NCBI RefSeq assembly: GCF_030362835.1
Contig: NZ_JAUCGQ010000001.1
Location: 969,451-1,033,450 of the forward strand
From: Cellulomonas alba
GTDB lineage: Bacteria > Actinomycetota > Actinomycetes > Actinomycetales > Cellulomonadaceae
Length of the DNA: 64,000 nucleotides
Direction: 5' to 3'
The translations under genes were made by a program, and so were the position numbers. Positions within the stretch are counted from its first letter, which is position 1. The number at the start of each line of letters is the position of its first letter. Below, in pieces: positions 7,295 through 15,993 of the stretch. The notes under the pieces were generated by a model. The model was given only the letters and a program-made list of their open reading frames with translations, searched no databases and was not told the origin of the DNA.

Positions 7295-8371
7295 CCCAGA
7301 CACGCCCTGGAGATACGACGTGCCGTCGGCCGGTGGGCGACGCCGCGCCCGCCACCTCCAGGCCACCAGCGCGAGGGTGCCGAGCAGCAACGTCCCGCCG
7401 ATCGTGACGACGCGCCACGCGAGCGTCGCCGCCACGATCGCTCCCTCGTGCTCGGTGCCCGCGGCGACGGTCCACCCGCCCACCAGCAGGGCGTCGACGA
7501 CACCGAGCCCCGCCATCGGCAGGATCGTCAACGGGTACGCGAGCAGGAACGCGCCGAGGACGTCGAGGGTCGGCAGGGTCGCCTCGCCGACGCCGACGGC
7601 CCGCAGCGCGACCAGCAGGATCGACGCGTCGACGAGCAGCATCACGACGAGCGCCAGGACGGCGCGGAGGATCCCGCGGCGCAGGTCGCCGGCGGCCGTC
7701 TGCCGCACCTGCACCACCCGCGCCGCCCACGCCTCCGGGTCCACGCCCCGCCGGACGAGCCGTCCGGCCCGCCCCGCCGCGCGGCCGACGGCGGCGGCGA
7801 ACGCGTCGCCGCGCAGGATCAGGGCCACGGCCACGCCGAGCGCGGCCGTGGCGAGCGCGCACAGCCCGGCGAACAGCCACTGCCGCCGCTCGATGCCGTC
7901 GGCCGCGAGGAACGCGAGGCCGAGCACCGGCGCGCCCACGCGCACGCCGTAGTACGTCGCCATGTTGAGCGTCATGCCCGTCATGGCGCGCACCGGGTCG
8001 ACGTCCCACGACCGGAACTGCGCCACCCGGAGCACGAGGTCGGCGGGCGGCGGCGCGAATGTCGCGACCACGTGCGCCGACAGGTCGTTCTGCGTCGCGT
8101 GCCACAGGCCGAGGCCTGGCACGTACAGCGCCATGGGTGCGGCGTTGAGCGTCTGCCGCACGAGCAGCAGCACGACCATCGGCACGAGCGCCCACCAGGA
8201 GAGCCGGCGGAGGGCCGCGGCGACCTCGTCCCAGTCGACGGCCCCCGCGAGCCGGGTGACCGCCCACCAGGCGAACGCCACGACCGCCAGCCACCCCGCC
8301 GCGCGCAGGAGGCGCCGGCGCAGCGGCACGGGCTCGGGCGCGGGGACCGGCACGGTCGCGGGCGACGTCAC
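7292..8371 (-). CDS. LPG-synthase/AglD-like (UPF0104) membrane protein
   Basis: A 359-residue integral membrane protein with about eight hydrophobic segments, beginning with a short Pro-rich cytosolic N terminus. The layout and the AYPLTILPMAGLGVVDALLVGGW segment match the lysylphosphatidylglycerol synthase TM-region/UPF0104 family, whose members flip or transfer lipid-linked groups. No soluble catalytic domain is fused, so a specific reaction cannot be assigned. The GTG at 8371 overlaps the stop of the CDF gene by 4 bases, making it third in the 11075-to-7292 operon. The last codons form part of the promoter of the regulator at 7281. Confidence 0.85.
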   Translation of the reverse strand: MTSPATVPVPAPEPVPLRRRLLRAAGWLAVVAFAWWAVTRLAGAVDWDEVAAALRRLSWWALVPMVVLLLVRQTLNAAPMALYVPGLGLWHATQNDLSAHVVATFAPPPADLVLRVAQFRSWDVDPVRAMTGMTLNMATYYGVRVGAPVLGLAFLAADGIERRQWLFAGLCALATAALGVAVALILRGDAFAAAVGRAAGRAGRLVRRGVDPEAWAARVVQVRQTAAGDLRRGILRAVLALVVMLLVDASILLVALRAVGVGEATLPTLDVLGAFLLAYPLTILPMAGLGVVDALLVGGWTVAAGTEHEGAIVAATLAWRVVTIGGTLLLGTLALVAWRWRARRRPPADGTSYLQGVSG

Positions 8372-9276
8372 TCGGCCAGCTCGCGGTCCGTGGTCAGCTC
8401 GACGGTCGCCCACAGGTCGAACGGAAGCTGCTCGAGGGCGCCGACGACGGCGCGGCGCACCCGGTCCTCGGCGTCGACGTCCCAGCGCGCCTCCTCGACC
8501 ACGAAGTCGACCTCGACGTACAGGCGGCGTCCGAGCTTGGTGGCCCGGACGAGCGGGTCGGGCAGGTCGAACCCGGCGCGCCCCTCGTCGACCGCGCGCT
8601 CGACGGCCGCCATCACGTCGGCCGGCGCCGAGCCCTCGAGCAGCTCGTGGACGCCCTCGCGCATCAGCCGGACCGGCAGCGGCGCGACGGACGCGACCGC
8701 CACGAGCACGAGCACCGGGTCGACGAACGACGCGGCCCGGTCGTAGCCGTTGTCGACCAGCAGGATCGCGACGAGGCCCCCCACGGCCACGACCGCGCTC
8801 ATCGCGGCGCCCGCACGCCACGAGACGATCTCGGCGCGCGCGAGCTCGCCGTCCGGCGAGAGCCGGTGCAGCCACACCGCGACCAGGACCGCGATGACGC
8901 CCGACACCACGCCGTAGGCGAGGATCGCGCTGCCCGCCGCCTGCGACCCGCCCGCGACGAGCGTCGCGACCGCCGACACCGCGCCGTACACCAGCGTCGC
9001 GAGGATCGCCGCGCCTTGCATGGCGACCGTCAGCGGCGTGGCGGCGTGCCGGCCGAACGGGAAGCGGTGCGACGGCTCGGAGGCCGCGGCGTGCGACGCG
9101 AGCAGCGAGACCGCGACGAGCGCGATGCCCGCGACCATGTAGATGCCGTCGAACACCAGCACGTCGGCCCGCGCGGCGAGCCCCCAGAGGATCGCGCCGA
9201 GCCCGAGCACACCTGACGTGACGAGCGACGCCGTCAGCGCGCGGCGCTCGCCGAGGGCGGCCGCCTCGGCGGTCAC
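8368..9276 (-). CDS. Cation-efflux (CDF-like) family membrane protein
   Basis: A 302-residue protein with six predicted helices and a C-terminal cytosolic ferredoxin-like domain (about residues 205-295), the plan of cation diffusion facilitators that export Zn, Co, Fe or Mn. The expected HxxxD/DxxxD metal pair of helix 2 is not obvious: the segment reads VFDGIYMVAGIALV, with one Asp only, while helix 5 keeps DNGYDRAASFVDP. It may belong to a divergent subfamily with altered metal choice. The GTG at 9276 overlaps the stop of the SLC13 gene (GTGA); the longer upstream frame is only its shadow. Confidence 0.85.
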   Translation of the reverse strand: MTAEAAALGERRALTASLVTSGVLGLGAILWGLAARADVLVFDGIYMVAGIALVAVSLLASHAAASEPSHRFPFGRHAATPLTVAMQGAAILATLVYGAVSAVATLVAGGSQAAGSAILAYGVVSGVIAVLVAVWLHRLSPDGELARAEIVSWRAGAAMSAVVAVGGLVAILLVDNGYDRAASFVDPVLVLVAVASVAPLPVRLMREGVHELLEGSAPADVMAAVERAVDEGRAGFDLPDPLVRATKLGRRLYVEVDFVVEEARWDVDAEDRVRRAVVGALEQLPFDLWATVELTTDRELAE

Positions 9277-11075
9277 GTCGACCACACGAGCGGGATGAGC
9301 CCGATCGCGACGACGAACCACACGGCGGTCGTCACGATGCCGAGCCGCCAGTAGTCGCCGAACCGGTAGCCGCCGGGGCCCATGACGATCATGTTGGCCG
9401 GTGTCGCGATCGGCGTCAGGAACGACGCGGCCCCCGCGACGGCCACGAGCATGAGCATCGGCGCGGCACCCACGCCCGCGTCGTGCGCGGCCGCGAGCGC
9501 GATCGGCGTGACGACCAGCACCGTCGCGGCGTTGCTGACGAACTGGCCGAGCACGACGGTGAGCCCGAAGATCGCCGCGAACAGCACCCGGGTGCCGCCG
9601 TCACCGACGAGCGCGACCAGGTGGCGGGCGAGCTCGTCGGCGGCGCCGCTCGTCTGGATCGCCACCGACAGCGGGATCAGACCACCGATCAGCACGACGG
9701 TCTGCCATGAGACGGCCCGGTAGACCTCGCGCTCGGAGAGGACGCGCAGCAGCACCATGCCCGCCGCCCCGACGAGTGCCGCGACCGCCGGCGCGGTGAC
9801 GCCGGACGCGAACAGCGCGACCGTCACGACGAGCACGCCGAGCGCGCGCCAGGCGGCCGGGCCGAGCGGCGCGTTCTGCTGCCGCACGAGCGCCGGGTCG
9901 TCGACCACCAGCACGTCGTCGTCCTGCGCGAGCCCCGCCACGGCGTCCCACGGTCCGTGCAGCAGCAGCATGTCGCCCTGCTCGACGTCGGCGGGCTGTG
10001 CGCCGAGGTCGTGACCGAGCCGGTGCACGGCGAGCACCGTGAGCCCGTTGCGCCGCACCTGCCCCGGGAAGACCTTCTGGCCGACCAGCGCCGAGCGCGG
10101 CGGGACGACGACCTCGCCGACGCCCGCCTCGCGGCTCAGCAGCGACTCGCGCGTCGCGCGCGTCACCGGGGTCGCGACCACGTCGAGGCCGTGCTCGGCC
10201 ACGAGCCGGCCGACGCGCGACGAGCTGCCCGTCACGACGAGCACGTCGCCGGGGGCGAGCCGGTCGCCCGCCGCACCCGGCTCGCCGTCGGCGCGCTGGA
10301 CGCCCACGAGCGCGATGCCCTCGGTGAGCGCGAGGCCGTCGACCGACGCCCCGACCAGCGGGGACGCGGCGCGGACGGCGGCGCGCGTGAAGCCCTCGTC
10401 GAGCCGGTAGTGCTCGAGGATGGTCTCGAGGTGGTCGGACAGGTCGGCCGCCTCCTCGTGCGGCTGACGCTCGGGCAGCAGGCGACGCCCGACCAGCGCG
10501 GCGACCGCCGTCGTCACGAGCACGAGCGGCACCCCGACGAGCGCGAACTCGAAGAACCCGAACCGCCGGCCCGTCTCCGCGTAGAGCGCGTCGGACACGA
10601 TGACGTTCACGGGGCTGCCGGACAACGCGAGCAGCGCGCCTGCGCTCGCCGCGTACGCCGTCGGCATGAGCAGCGCGGACGGGCGCAGCCGGGCGCGCCG
10701 CGCCGCGAGCACGACGACGGGCAACATGGCGGCGGCCCCGCCGTTGGGCGTCACGACCGCCGCGAGCAGCGCGGTCAGCGCCATGATCGCAACGAGCAGC
10801 CGTCCCCAGGTGGTCCCGGCGTGCTGCACGAGCGTACGGCCGGCCCACGCCGTGACGCCCGACCGCTCGAGCCCGGCCGCGATCACGAACAGTGCGGCGA
10901 TGAACACCACGACCGGGTCGCCGAAGCCGCCGACCGCGGTGGGGGCGTCGACCAGCCCTGTCGCGTACACCGCGAGCGCCGACAGCACCGCGACGAGCCC
11001 GACCGGCAGGCGGTTCCAGACGAACAGCGCGACCGTGCCCGCCAGCACGACCAGGCTGAGCGTCGCGTCGCTCAC
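9273..11075 (-). CDS. SLC13/DASS-type transporter with TrkA-C domains
   Basis: A 600-residue transporter. N-terminal helices (about residues 1-185) are followed by two RCK-C/TrkA-C regulatory domains (about 205-380: VDGLALTEGIALVGVQR and ALVGQKVFPGQVRRNGLTVLAV) and a second helical half. The symmetric motifs SGSPVNVIVSD and, near the end, TPIATPANMIVMGPGGY correspond to the SNT-type sodium/substrate loops of the SLC13/ArsB superfamily; the order of domains matches sulfate or dicarboxylate carriers such as SAC1/SLT-like proteins. Substrate is not determined. GTG at 11075 follows a strong GAGGAGGG ribosome site. It heads a coupled operon with the CDF and UPF0104 genes. Confidence 0.9.
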   Translation of the reverse strand: MSDATLSLVVLAGTVALFVWNRLPVGLVAVLSALAVYATGLVDAPTAVGGFGDPVVVFIAALFVIAAGLERSGVTAWAGRTLVQHAGTTWGRLLVAIMALTALLAAVVTPNGGAAAMLPVVVLAARRARLRPSALLMPTAYAASAGALLALSGSPVNVIVSDALYAETGRRFGFFEFALVGVPLVLVTTAVAALVGRRLLPERQPHEEAADLSDHLETILEHYRLDEGFTRAAVRAASPLVGASVDGLALTEGIALVGVQRADGEPGAAGDRLAPGDVLVVTGSSSRVGRLVAEHGLDVVATPVTRATRESLLSREAGVGEVVVPPRSALVGQKVFPGQVRRNGLTVLAVHRLGHDLGAQPADVEQGDMLLLHGPWDAVAGLAQDDDVLVVDDPALVRQQNAPLGPAAWRALGVLVVTVALFASGVTAPAVAALVGAAGMVLLRVLSEREVYRAVSWQTVVLIGGLIPLSVAIQTSGAADELARHLVALVGDGGTRVLFAAIFGLTVVLGQFVSNAATVLVVTPIALAAAHDAGVGAAPMLMLVAVAGAASFLTPIATPANMIVMGPGGYRFGDYWRLGIVTTAVWFVVAIGLIPLVWST

Positions 11076-11192
11076 GGACCCTCCTCGTCGGTCGGTCGGC
11101 CGGGACGTGCGGCCGCTGCCGAGTGTGCCGTCTCGGCACGCCGTGGTCGACCTGCCCCGCTGTGGGCGCTGACGGGCGGTTCGTCCCGCCGC

Positions 11193-11198
11193 TACGTT
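11193..11198 (+). promoter_or_regulatory. Leaderless -10 box of the M20 peptidase gene
   Basis: TACGTT followed by 6 bases (GCAGGC) and the ATG at 11205. There is no ribosome site, so translation probably starts at the mRNA 5' end. Confidence 0.65.
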
Positions 11199-11204
11199 GC
11201 AGGC

Positions 11205-12647
11205 ATGACCGGCATCTCGTCGGACGACGCGGCGCTCGCTGCCCGCGCCGCCGAGCTGACCCCGTCCCTCGTCGACCGGCTGGTGCGGCTGGCGCGGATC
11301 CCGTCGGTCGCCGCGCCGGGCTTCCCGGCCGAGCCGCTGCTCGACGCGCACCGCGCGCTCGTCGAGGAGCTGCGGGCCGTGGGCGTCGGTCAGATCGACC
11401 AGGTGCTGCTCGACGGCATGACGGCGCCCACCGTCGTGGCGGACGTGCCCGGGCCGCCCGGCGCGCCGACGGTGCTCGTCTACACGCACTACGACGTGGT
11501 GCCCGCGGGCGACGAGGGGCTGTGGGACACGCCGCCGTTCGAGCCGGTCGTGTCCGCCGACCGTGTGGTGGGGCGCGGCGTCGCCGACTCGAAGGGCAAC
11601 ATCGCCGCGATCCTGGGGGCGCTGCAGCTGGTCGACGGCCGGCCGCCCGTCACGCTCCGGATCGTGCTCGAGGGCCACGAGGAGTTCGGCAGCGTCTACG
11701 AGGAGCACCCGCCGGCCCACCCCGAGCTGTACGCGGCGGACGCGATCGTCATCGCCGACGTGGGAAACGTGCGGCCGGGCGTGCCGACGCTGACGATCGG
11801 CCTGCGCGGCTCGGTGACCATGACGGTCGAGGCGCGCACGCTCGACACCGACAAGCACTCGGGCCAGTTCGGCGGGGCCGCACCCGACGCCCGCACCGCG
11901 CTGATCCGCGCGCTCGCGTCGCTCCACGACGCCCGCGGCGACCTCGCGGTGGCGGGCCTGCGCCGCGAGCCCTGGACCGGCGCGTCGTACACCGACGACG
12001 AGTTCCGCGAGCTCGCGGGGGTGCTGCCGGGCGTGCCGCTCGTCGGGACCGGCGACCTCGGCTCGCGCATCTGGTCCGGCGCGGCCGTCACCGTCATCGC
12101 GTTCGACGCACCGCCGGCGTCCGCACCGCTCAACGCGGTCGCGTCGTCCGCCAGGGCCGTGCTCAACCTGCGGGTGCACCCCGCGCAGCCGGCGCGCGAG
12201 GCGGGCGAGGCGCTCGCCGCGCACCTGCGGGCACAACGGCCCTTCGGCATCGACCTCGACGTCACCGTGGGCGAGGCCGGCGACGGGTTCCTCGCGCCGA
12301 CCGGTGGGCCGGCGTTCCGCGCGGCGCAGACCGCGCTGCGCACCGCGTGGGACGGCGCCGAGGTCGGGACGCTCGCACTCGGCGGGTCGATCCCCATCGT
12401 CATGGCGTTCCACGAGGCGCAGCCCGGCGCCGAGAAGCTGCTGTTCGGCGCGACGGACGGGTACGCGAACATCCATGGGCCCAACGAGCGGCAGCTGCTC
12501 GACGAGCTGACGCGGACGGTCGTCGCGCTCGCGGTGTTCTGGCGCGAGCTCGCGGCGGGCCCGACCGGTCCGGGCACGGCCGGTCCGGGCACGACCGACC
12601 CGGGCACGACCGACCCGGGCGCGACCGACCCGGGCGCGGACCGATGA
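11205..12647 (+). CDS. M20/M25/M40-family metallopeptidase (dipeptidase-like)
   Basis: A 480-residue di-zinc peptidase of the M20 family, likely a cytosolic dipeptidase, carboxypeptidase or amidohydrolase. The metal site is intact: YTHYDVVPAG (His plus the nearby Asp), VADSKGNIAA (bridging Asp), GHEEFGS (catalytic Glu and ligand Glu), and the last ligand in NIHGPNER near residue 430. A lid domain lies between. The ATG at 11205 is chosen because a TACGTT box ends 6 bases upstream and the family N terminus fits; longer upstream frames are antisense to the SLC13 gene. The C terminus has an odd PG-rich tail encoded by 15-bp repeats. It is ATGA-coupled to the YfcC carrier, which suggests that a transported peptide or acylated amino acid is cleaved. 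Confidence 0.93.
   Translation: MTGISSDDAALAARAAELTPSLVDRLVRLARIPSVAAPGFPAEPLLDAHRALVEELRAVGVGQIDQVLLDGMTAPTVVADVPGPPGAPTVLVYTHYDVVPAGDEGLWDTPPFEPVVSADRVVGRGVADSKGNIAAILGALQLVDGRPPVTLRIVLEGHEEFGSVYEEHPPAHPELYAADAIVIADVGNVRPGVPTLTIGLRGSVTMTVEARTLDTDKHSGQFGGAAPDARTALIRALASLHDARGDLAVAGLRREPWTGASYTDDEFRELAGVLPGVPLVGTGDLGSRIWSGAAVTVIAFDAPPASAPLNAVASSARAVLNLRVHPAQPAREAGEALAAHLRAQRPFGIDLDVTVGEAGDGFLAPTGGPAFRAAQTALRTAWDGAEVGTLALGGSIPIVMAFHEAQPGAEKLLFGATDGYANIHGPNERQLLDELTRTVVALAVFWRELAAGPTGPGTAGPGTTDPGTTDPGATDPGADR
12570..12644. repeat. 15-bp repeats encoding the PG-rich tail of the M20 peptidase
   Basis: About five imperfect 15-base units, of the form GACCCGGGCACGACC, lie at the very end of the peptidase gene and give pentapeptides such as GPGTA, GPGTT, DPGTT and DPGAT. 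The unit differs in sequence from the DDN-like repeat but has the same length and stays in frame. Confidence 0.85.
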
Positions 12648-14215
12648 GCGCGACCACGGCCGAGGCGCCACCGGAGGCGCCCGCACCGCGACCCCGTCGG
12701 CGGCTGCGGTTCCCGTCGGCGATCACCACGCTGGCGATCGTCATGGTCGCGGTCTGGGTCGCGGCGCTGTTCGTCCCGTCGGGCACCTACCAGCTCGACG
12801 CGGACGGCGGCCCGATCCCGGGCACGTACACGCAGGTCCCGTCGCCGCTGACCGGCGCGGAGCGGGTCGAGCAGCTGCTGCTGTCGCCGGTGAACGGCCT
12901 GTACGGCCTGATCAACGGCGACGGCGTGGTCGACACCGAGACGGTCGGGCACCTGTTCGGCTCGATCGGCGTCGTCATGTTCATCATGGCGCTCGGGGCG
13001 TTCATCTCGGTGGCGTTCTCGACGCGCAGCCTCGAGGTCGGCGTCTCGCGGCTCGCGGACCGGCTGCGGGACCGCGGGTGGCTGCTCGTCGCCGCGATCA
13101 TGGTGCTGTTCTCGCTGCTCGGCTCGACCATGGGCTTCTCGGTCGAGACGTTCGGGTTCTACCCGCTGCTCATCCCGCTGTTCCTGGCGCTCGGCTACGA
13201 CCGGATGGTGGCGGCGACCGCGATCCTGCTCGGCGCGCTGACCGGCTCGATGGCGTCGACGGTCAACCCGTTCTCCATCGGCGTCGCGTCCGGCGAGGCG
13301 GGCGTCTCGATCGGCGACGGCATCGCGCTGCGCGTCCTGCTGTGGGTCGTGCTGACGACGATGGCGGTGCTGTTCGTGCTCCGCTACGCCCGGCGCGTCC
13401 GGCGCGATCCCGGCACGTCGCTCGTCGGCTTCGACCAGCCCGCGGACGAGGACGAGGCCGACGAGCACGAGGCGATCCCGCCCGGCACACGCCTGACGCG
13501 GACGCAGACGTGGGTGCTCGTGGTCACGGTGCTCACGTTCGCGCTGATGATCTTCTCCGTCATCCCCTGGTCCAGCATCTTCGGCTCGACCGGCGGGCCG
13601 GCCGACGACGGGCTCACGCACCAGACCGCCACCGCGCCGTACTGGTTCGAGCTCGGCTGGTGGTTCCCGGAGCTGACGATGCTGTTCGTGGTCGCCGCGA
13701 TCGTCGTCGGGCTCGTCGCGCGCATGGGCGAGGGCAAGCTCGTCGGCCTCATCGCGCGCGGCGCGGCCGACATGATCGGGCCGGCGATCGTGATCCTGCT
13801 GGCGCGCGGCGTCTCGGTGATCATGACGAACACCGACACCCTCGACACGGTGCTGCACGCGATGGAGAACGCCGTGACGGGCGCGGCGGCCGCCGCGTTC
13901 ACCGCGCTCGTGACGATCGTCAACATCCCGCTCGCGTTCCTCATCCCGTCGTCGTCGGGCCACGCGACCCTCGCGATGCCGCTGCTGGCACCGCTCGGCG
14001 ACTTCGCGGGCGTCAGCCGCTCGCTCGTCATCACGGCCTTCCAGATGGGCCACGGGCTCATGCTGCTGTTCGCGCCCACCAACGCGGTGCTCGTCGGCGG
14101 GCTGGCGATCGCGAAGGTCGGCTACGACAAGTACCTGCGGTTCGTGTGGCCGCTGCTCGCGGCGAACCTCGTGGTCGCGATCGTCGTGGTGGGGATCGCC
14201 GCCGCGACGGGCTGA
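12644..14215 (+). CDS. YfcC-family (DcuC/ArgF-type) membrane carrier
   Basis: A 523-residue integral membrane protein with about 12 helices of the YfcC family, related to C4-dicarboxylate (DcuC) and basic-amino-acid carriers. Marks include PSGTYQLDADG after helix 1, the repeated serine-rich hairpin segments (STVNPFSIGVASGEAG and IPSSSGHATLAMPLLAPLGD) and AFQMGHGLMLLFAPTNAVLVGG. It is joined by ATGA to the M20 peptidase, a frequent pairing in which the carrier probably imports a peptide or N-acyl amino acid hydrolysed inside the cell (inference). The N-terminal 25 residues are Pro/Arg-rich and cytosolic. No regulator is adjacent. Confidence 0.9.
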   Translation: MSATTAEAPPEAPAPRPRRRLRFPSAITTLAIVMVAVWVAALFVPSGTYQLDADGGPIPGTYTQVPSPLTGAERVEQLLLSPVNGLYGLINGDGVVDTETVGHLFGSIGVVMFIMALGAFISVAFSTRSLEVGVSRLADRLRDRGWLLVAAIMVLFSLLGSTMGFSVETFGFYPLLIPLFLALGYDRMVAATAILLGALTGSMASTVNPFSIGVASGEAGVSIGDGIALRVLLWVVLTTMAVLFVLRYARRVRRDPGTSLVGFDQPADEDEADEHEAIPPGTRLTRTQTWVLVVTVLTFALMIFSVIPWSSIFGSTGGPADDGLTHQTATAPYWFELGWWFPELTMLFVVAAIVVGLVARMGEGKLVGLIARGAADMIGPAIVILLARGVSVIMTNTDTLDTVLHAMENAVTGAAAAAFTALVTIVNIPLAFLIPSSSGHATLAMPLLAPLGDFAGVSRSLVITAFQMGHGLMLLFAPTNAVLVGGLAIAKVGYDKYLRFVWPLLAANLVVAIVVVGIAAATG

Positions 14216-14290
14216 ACCGGACCGCGACGCCGTTCGACGCGCGTCGGCGTTCGACATGCGGACCCCTGCGGTGCAGGTCAGGATGCCGTC

Positions 14291-14767
14291 GTGGCGCTGC
14301 TCCGGCGGTGGGTCCTCGCCGCGGGGCTCGCCGCGGCGTGCGCCGTGCTGCCGTCCGGCTGCGGGCTGGGCTCGGCGACCTCGACGCCGAAGCAGGCGGC
14401 CGAGCGGATCGCGCAGGACGTCGACCTGGCGAGCTCCGCGGTCGGCACGGCGGAGCTGACCGTGCGCCAGCTGCGTGCGTCGCGCACGTTCCCGACCGTC
14501 GCCGAGACGACCCTCAAGGAGAGCGGCGGCATGGCGAGCGGCGCGTCCGCCGGGCTCACGCGCTACATCCCGGTCGGGCCGGTCGACGCTCGCTGGCGGG
14601 ACGAGGCGGTGAAGGCGACGGCGCAGGCGCAGGTGGCGATCGCCGACGCCCGCGCGTGGGTCGACGGCGCAGGCGGGTCCGGTGCGCGCGTGCAGGCCGA
14701 GCTCAGCGCGTCCTCCGACGCGCTCGACGCGGTCAGCTCGACGCTCCAGAAGGCCGGCGCGCAGTGA
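14291..14767 (+). CDS. Putative lipoprotein of unknown function
   Basis: A 158-residue protein with a lipoprotein signal: positively charged start, hydrophobic stretch, then the lipobox LPSGC with the lipidated cysteine near residue 24. The mature part is Ala-rich and helical, with no family that I recognise. The GTG at 14291 is preceded by a weak CAGGAT box 6 bases away rather than a ribosome site. It overlaps the NRAMP-related gene by 4 bases (GTGA), so it is probably expressed with it and may be an extracytoplasmic partner of that carrier (inference). Confidence 0.78.
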   Translation: MALLRRWVLAAGLAAACAVLPSGCGLGSATSTPKQAAERIAQDVDLASSAVGTAELTVRQLRASRTFPTVAETTLKESGGMASGASAGLTRYIPVGPVDARWRDEAVKATAQAQVAIADARAWVDGAGGSGARVQAELSASSDALDAVSSTLQKAGAQ

Positions 14768-15993
14768 AGCGCCTGCTCGGCGTCGCGCTCGGCGTCCTCA
14801 CCGCGATCGGCGGGTTCCTGGACATCGGGGACCTCGTCACGAACTCGGTCGTCGGGTCGCGGTTCGGCATGACGCTGACCTGGGCCGTGGTGCTCGGCGT
14901 CATCGGCATCTGCCTGTTCGCCCAGATGGCCGGCCGCGTCACGGCCGTGAGCGGCCGCGCGACCTTCGAGATCATCCGCGAGCGCCTCGGCCCGCGGACC
15001 GCCGGCGCGAACCTCGTCGCGTCGTTCCTCATCAACCTGCTGACGCTCACGGCGGAGATCGGCGGCCTCGCGCTCGCGCTCCAGCTCGCGAGCAGCGTCG
15101 AGCCGCGGCTCTGGGTCCCGGTGGCGGCATTCGCGGTGTGGGTCGTCGTCTGGCGCGCCAAGTTCTCGGTGCTCGAGAACGTCACGGGGCTGCTCGGCCT
15201 CACGCTGCTCGTGTTCACCTTCTCGGTGGTGCTGCTCGACCCGGACTGGGCGCACCTCGTGCACACCGCGGCCGCGCCCCAGATCCCCGCGTCCGAGGGT
15301 GCGGCGAGCTACTTCTACTACGCGATCGCGCTGTTCGGCGCGGCCATGACGCCCTACGAGGTCTTCTTCTTCTCGTCCGGCGCCGTCGAGGAGAAGTGGG
15401 GGCCGAAGGACGTCTCGCAGTCGCGCCTCAACGTGCTGATCGGGTTCCCGCTCGGGGCGCTCCTGTCGCTGTCGATCGCGGCGGGCGCGACCCTGGTGTT
15501 CCTGCCGCAGCAGATCGAGGTGTCGACGCTCTCCCAGGTGGTCGCGCCGGTCGCCGAGGCGGGCGGGAAGGTCGCCCTCGCGTTCGTGCTGGTCGGGATC
15601 GTCGCGGCGGTGTTCGGTGCCTCGCTCGAGACCACGCTCTCCTCCGGCTACACGATCGCCCAGTTCTTCGGCTGGTCGTGGGGCAAGTTCCGCCGGCCGA
15701 GCCAGGCGCCGGGGTTCCACGTCGTCATGATCCTCGGGCTGCTCGTCGGCGCGGGGGTGCTCATGACGGACGTCGACCCGATCCGCGTCACCGAGTTCTC
15801 GGTCGTGTTCTCCGCGATCGCGCTGCCGCTGACGTACCTGCCGATCCTGCTCGTGGCCAACGACCGCGAGTACATGGGCGACCAGGTCAACGGGCGCGTG
15901 CTCAACGGGTTCGCGCTCGTGTTCCTGGTGCTCATCGTCGTGGCGTCCGTCGCGGCGATCCCGCTGATGGTCGCGACGGGAGCTGGAGCATGA
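14764..15993 (+). CDS. NRAMP-related divalent-cation carrier
   Basis: A 409-residue membrane protein with about 11 helices that matches the NRAMP/MntH fold. The metal-site motifs differ from classic NRAMP: helix 1 has DIGDLVTNS where DPGN is expected, and helix 6 has GAAMTPYEVFFFSSG where the canonical MPHNLYLHSS contains the metal-binding Met. These changes resemble NRAMP-related carriers thought to move Mg2+ rather than Mn2+/Fe2+. Helix 6 continues with AVEEKWGPKD. It sits in an operon after a lipoprotein and before two PRC-barrel-like proteins, with overlaps of 4 bases on both sides. The substrate is an inference. Confidence 0.85.
   Translation: MKRLLGVALGVLTAIGGFLDIGDLVTNSVVGSRFGMTLTWAVVLGVIGICLFAQMAGRVTAVSGRATFEIIRERLGPRTAGANLVASFLINLLTLTAEIGGLALALQLASSVEPRLWVPVAAFAVWVVVWRAKFSVLENVTGLLGLTLLVFTFSVVLLDPDWAHLVHTAAAPQIPASEGAASYFYYAIALFGAAMTPYEVFFFSSGAVEEKWGPKDVSQSRLNVLIGFPLGALLSLSIAAGATLVFLPQQIEVSTLSQVVAPVAEAGGKVALAFVLVGIVAAVFGASLETTLSSGYTIAQFFGWSWGKFRRPSQAPGFHVVMILGLLVGAGVLMTDVDPIRVTEFSVVFSAIALPLTYLPILLVANDREYMGDQVNGRVLNGFALVFLVLIVVASVAAIPLMVATGAGA

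Noticed and set aside
9957..11204. Upstream extension of the M20 peptidase frame
   Set aside because: It is antisense to the SLC13 gene; a leaderless -10 sits 6 bases before the chosen ATG at 11205.
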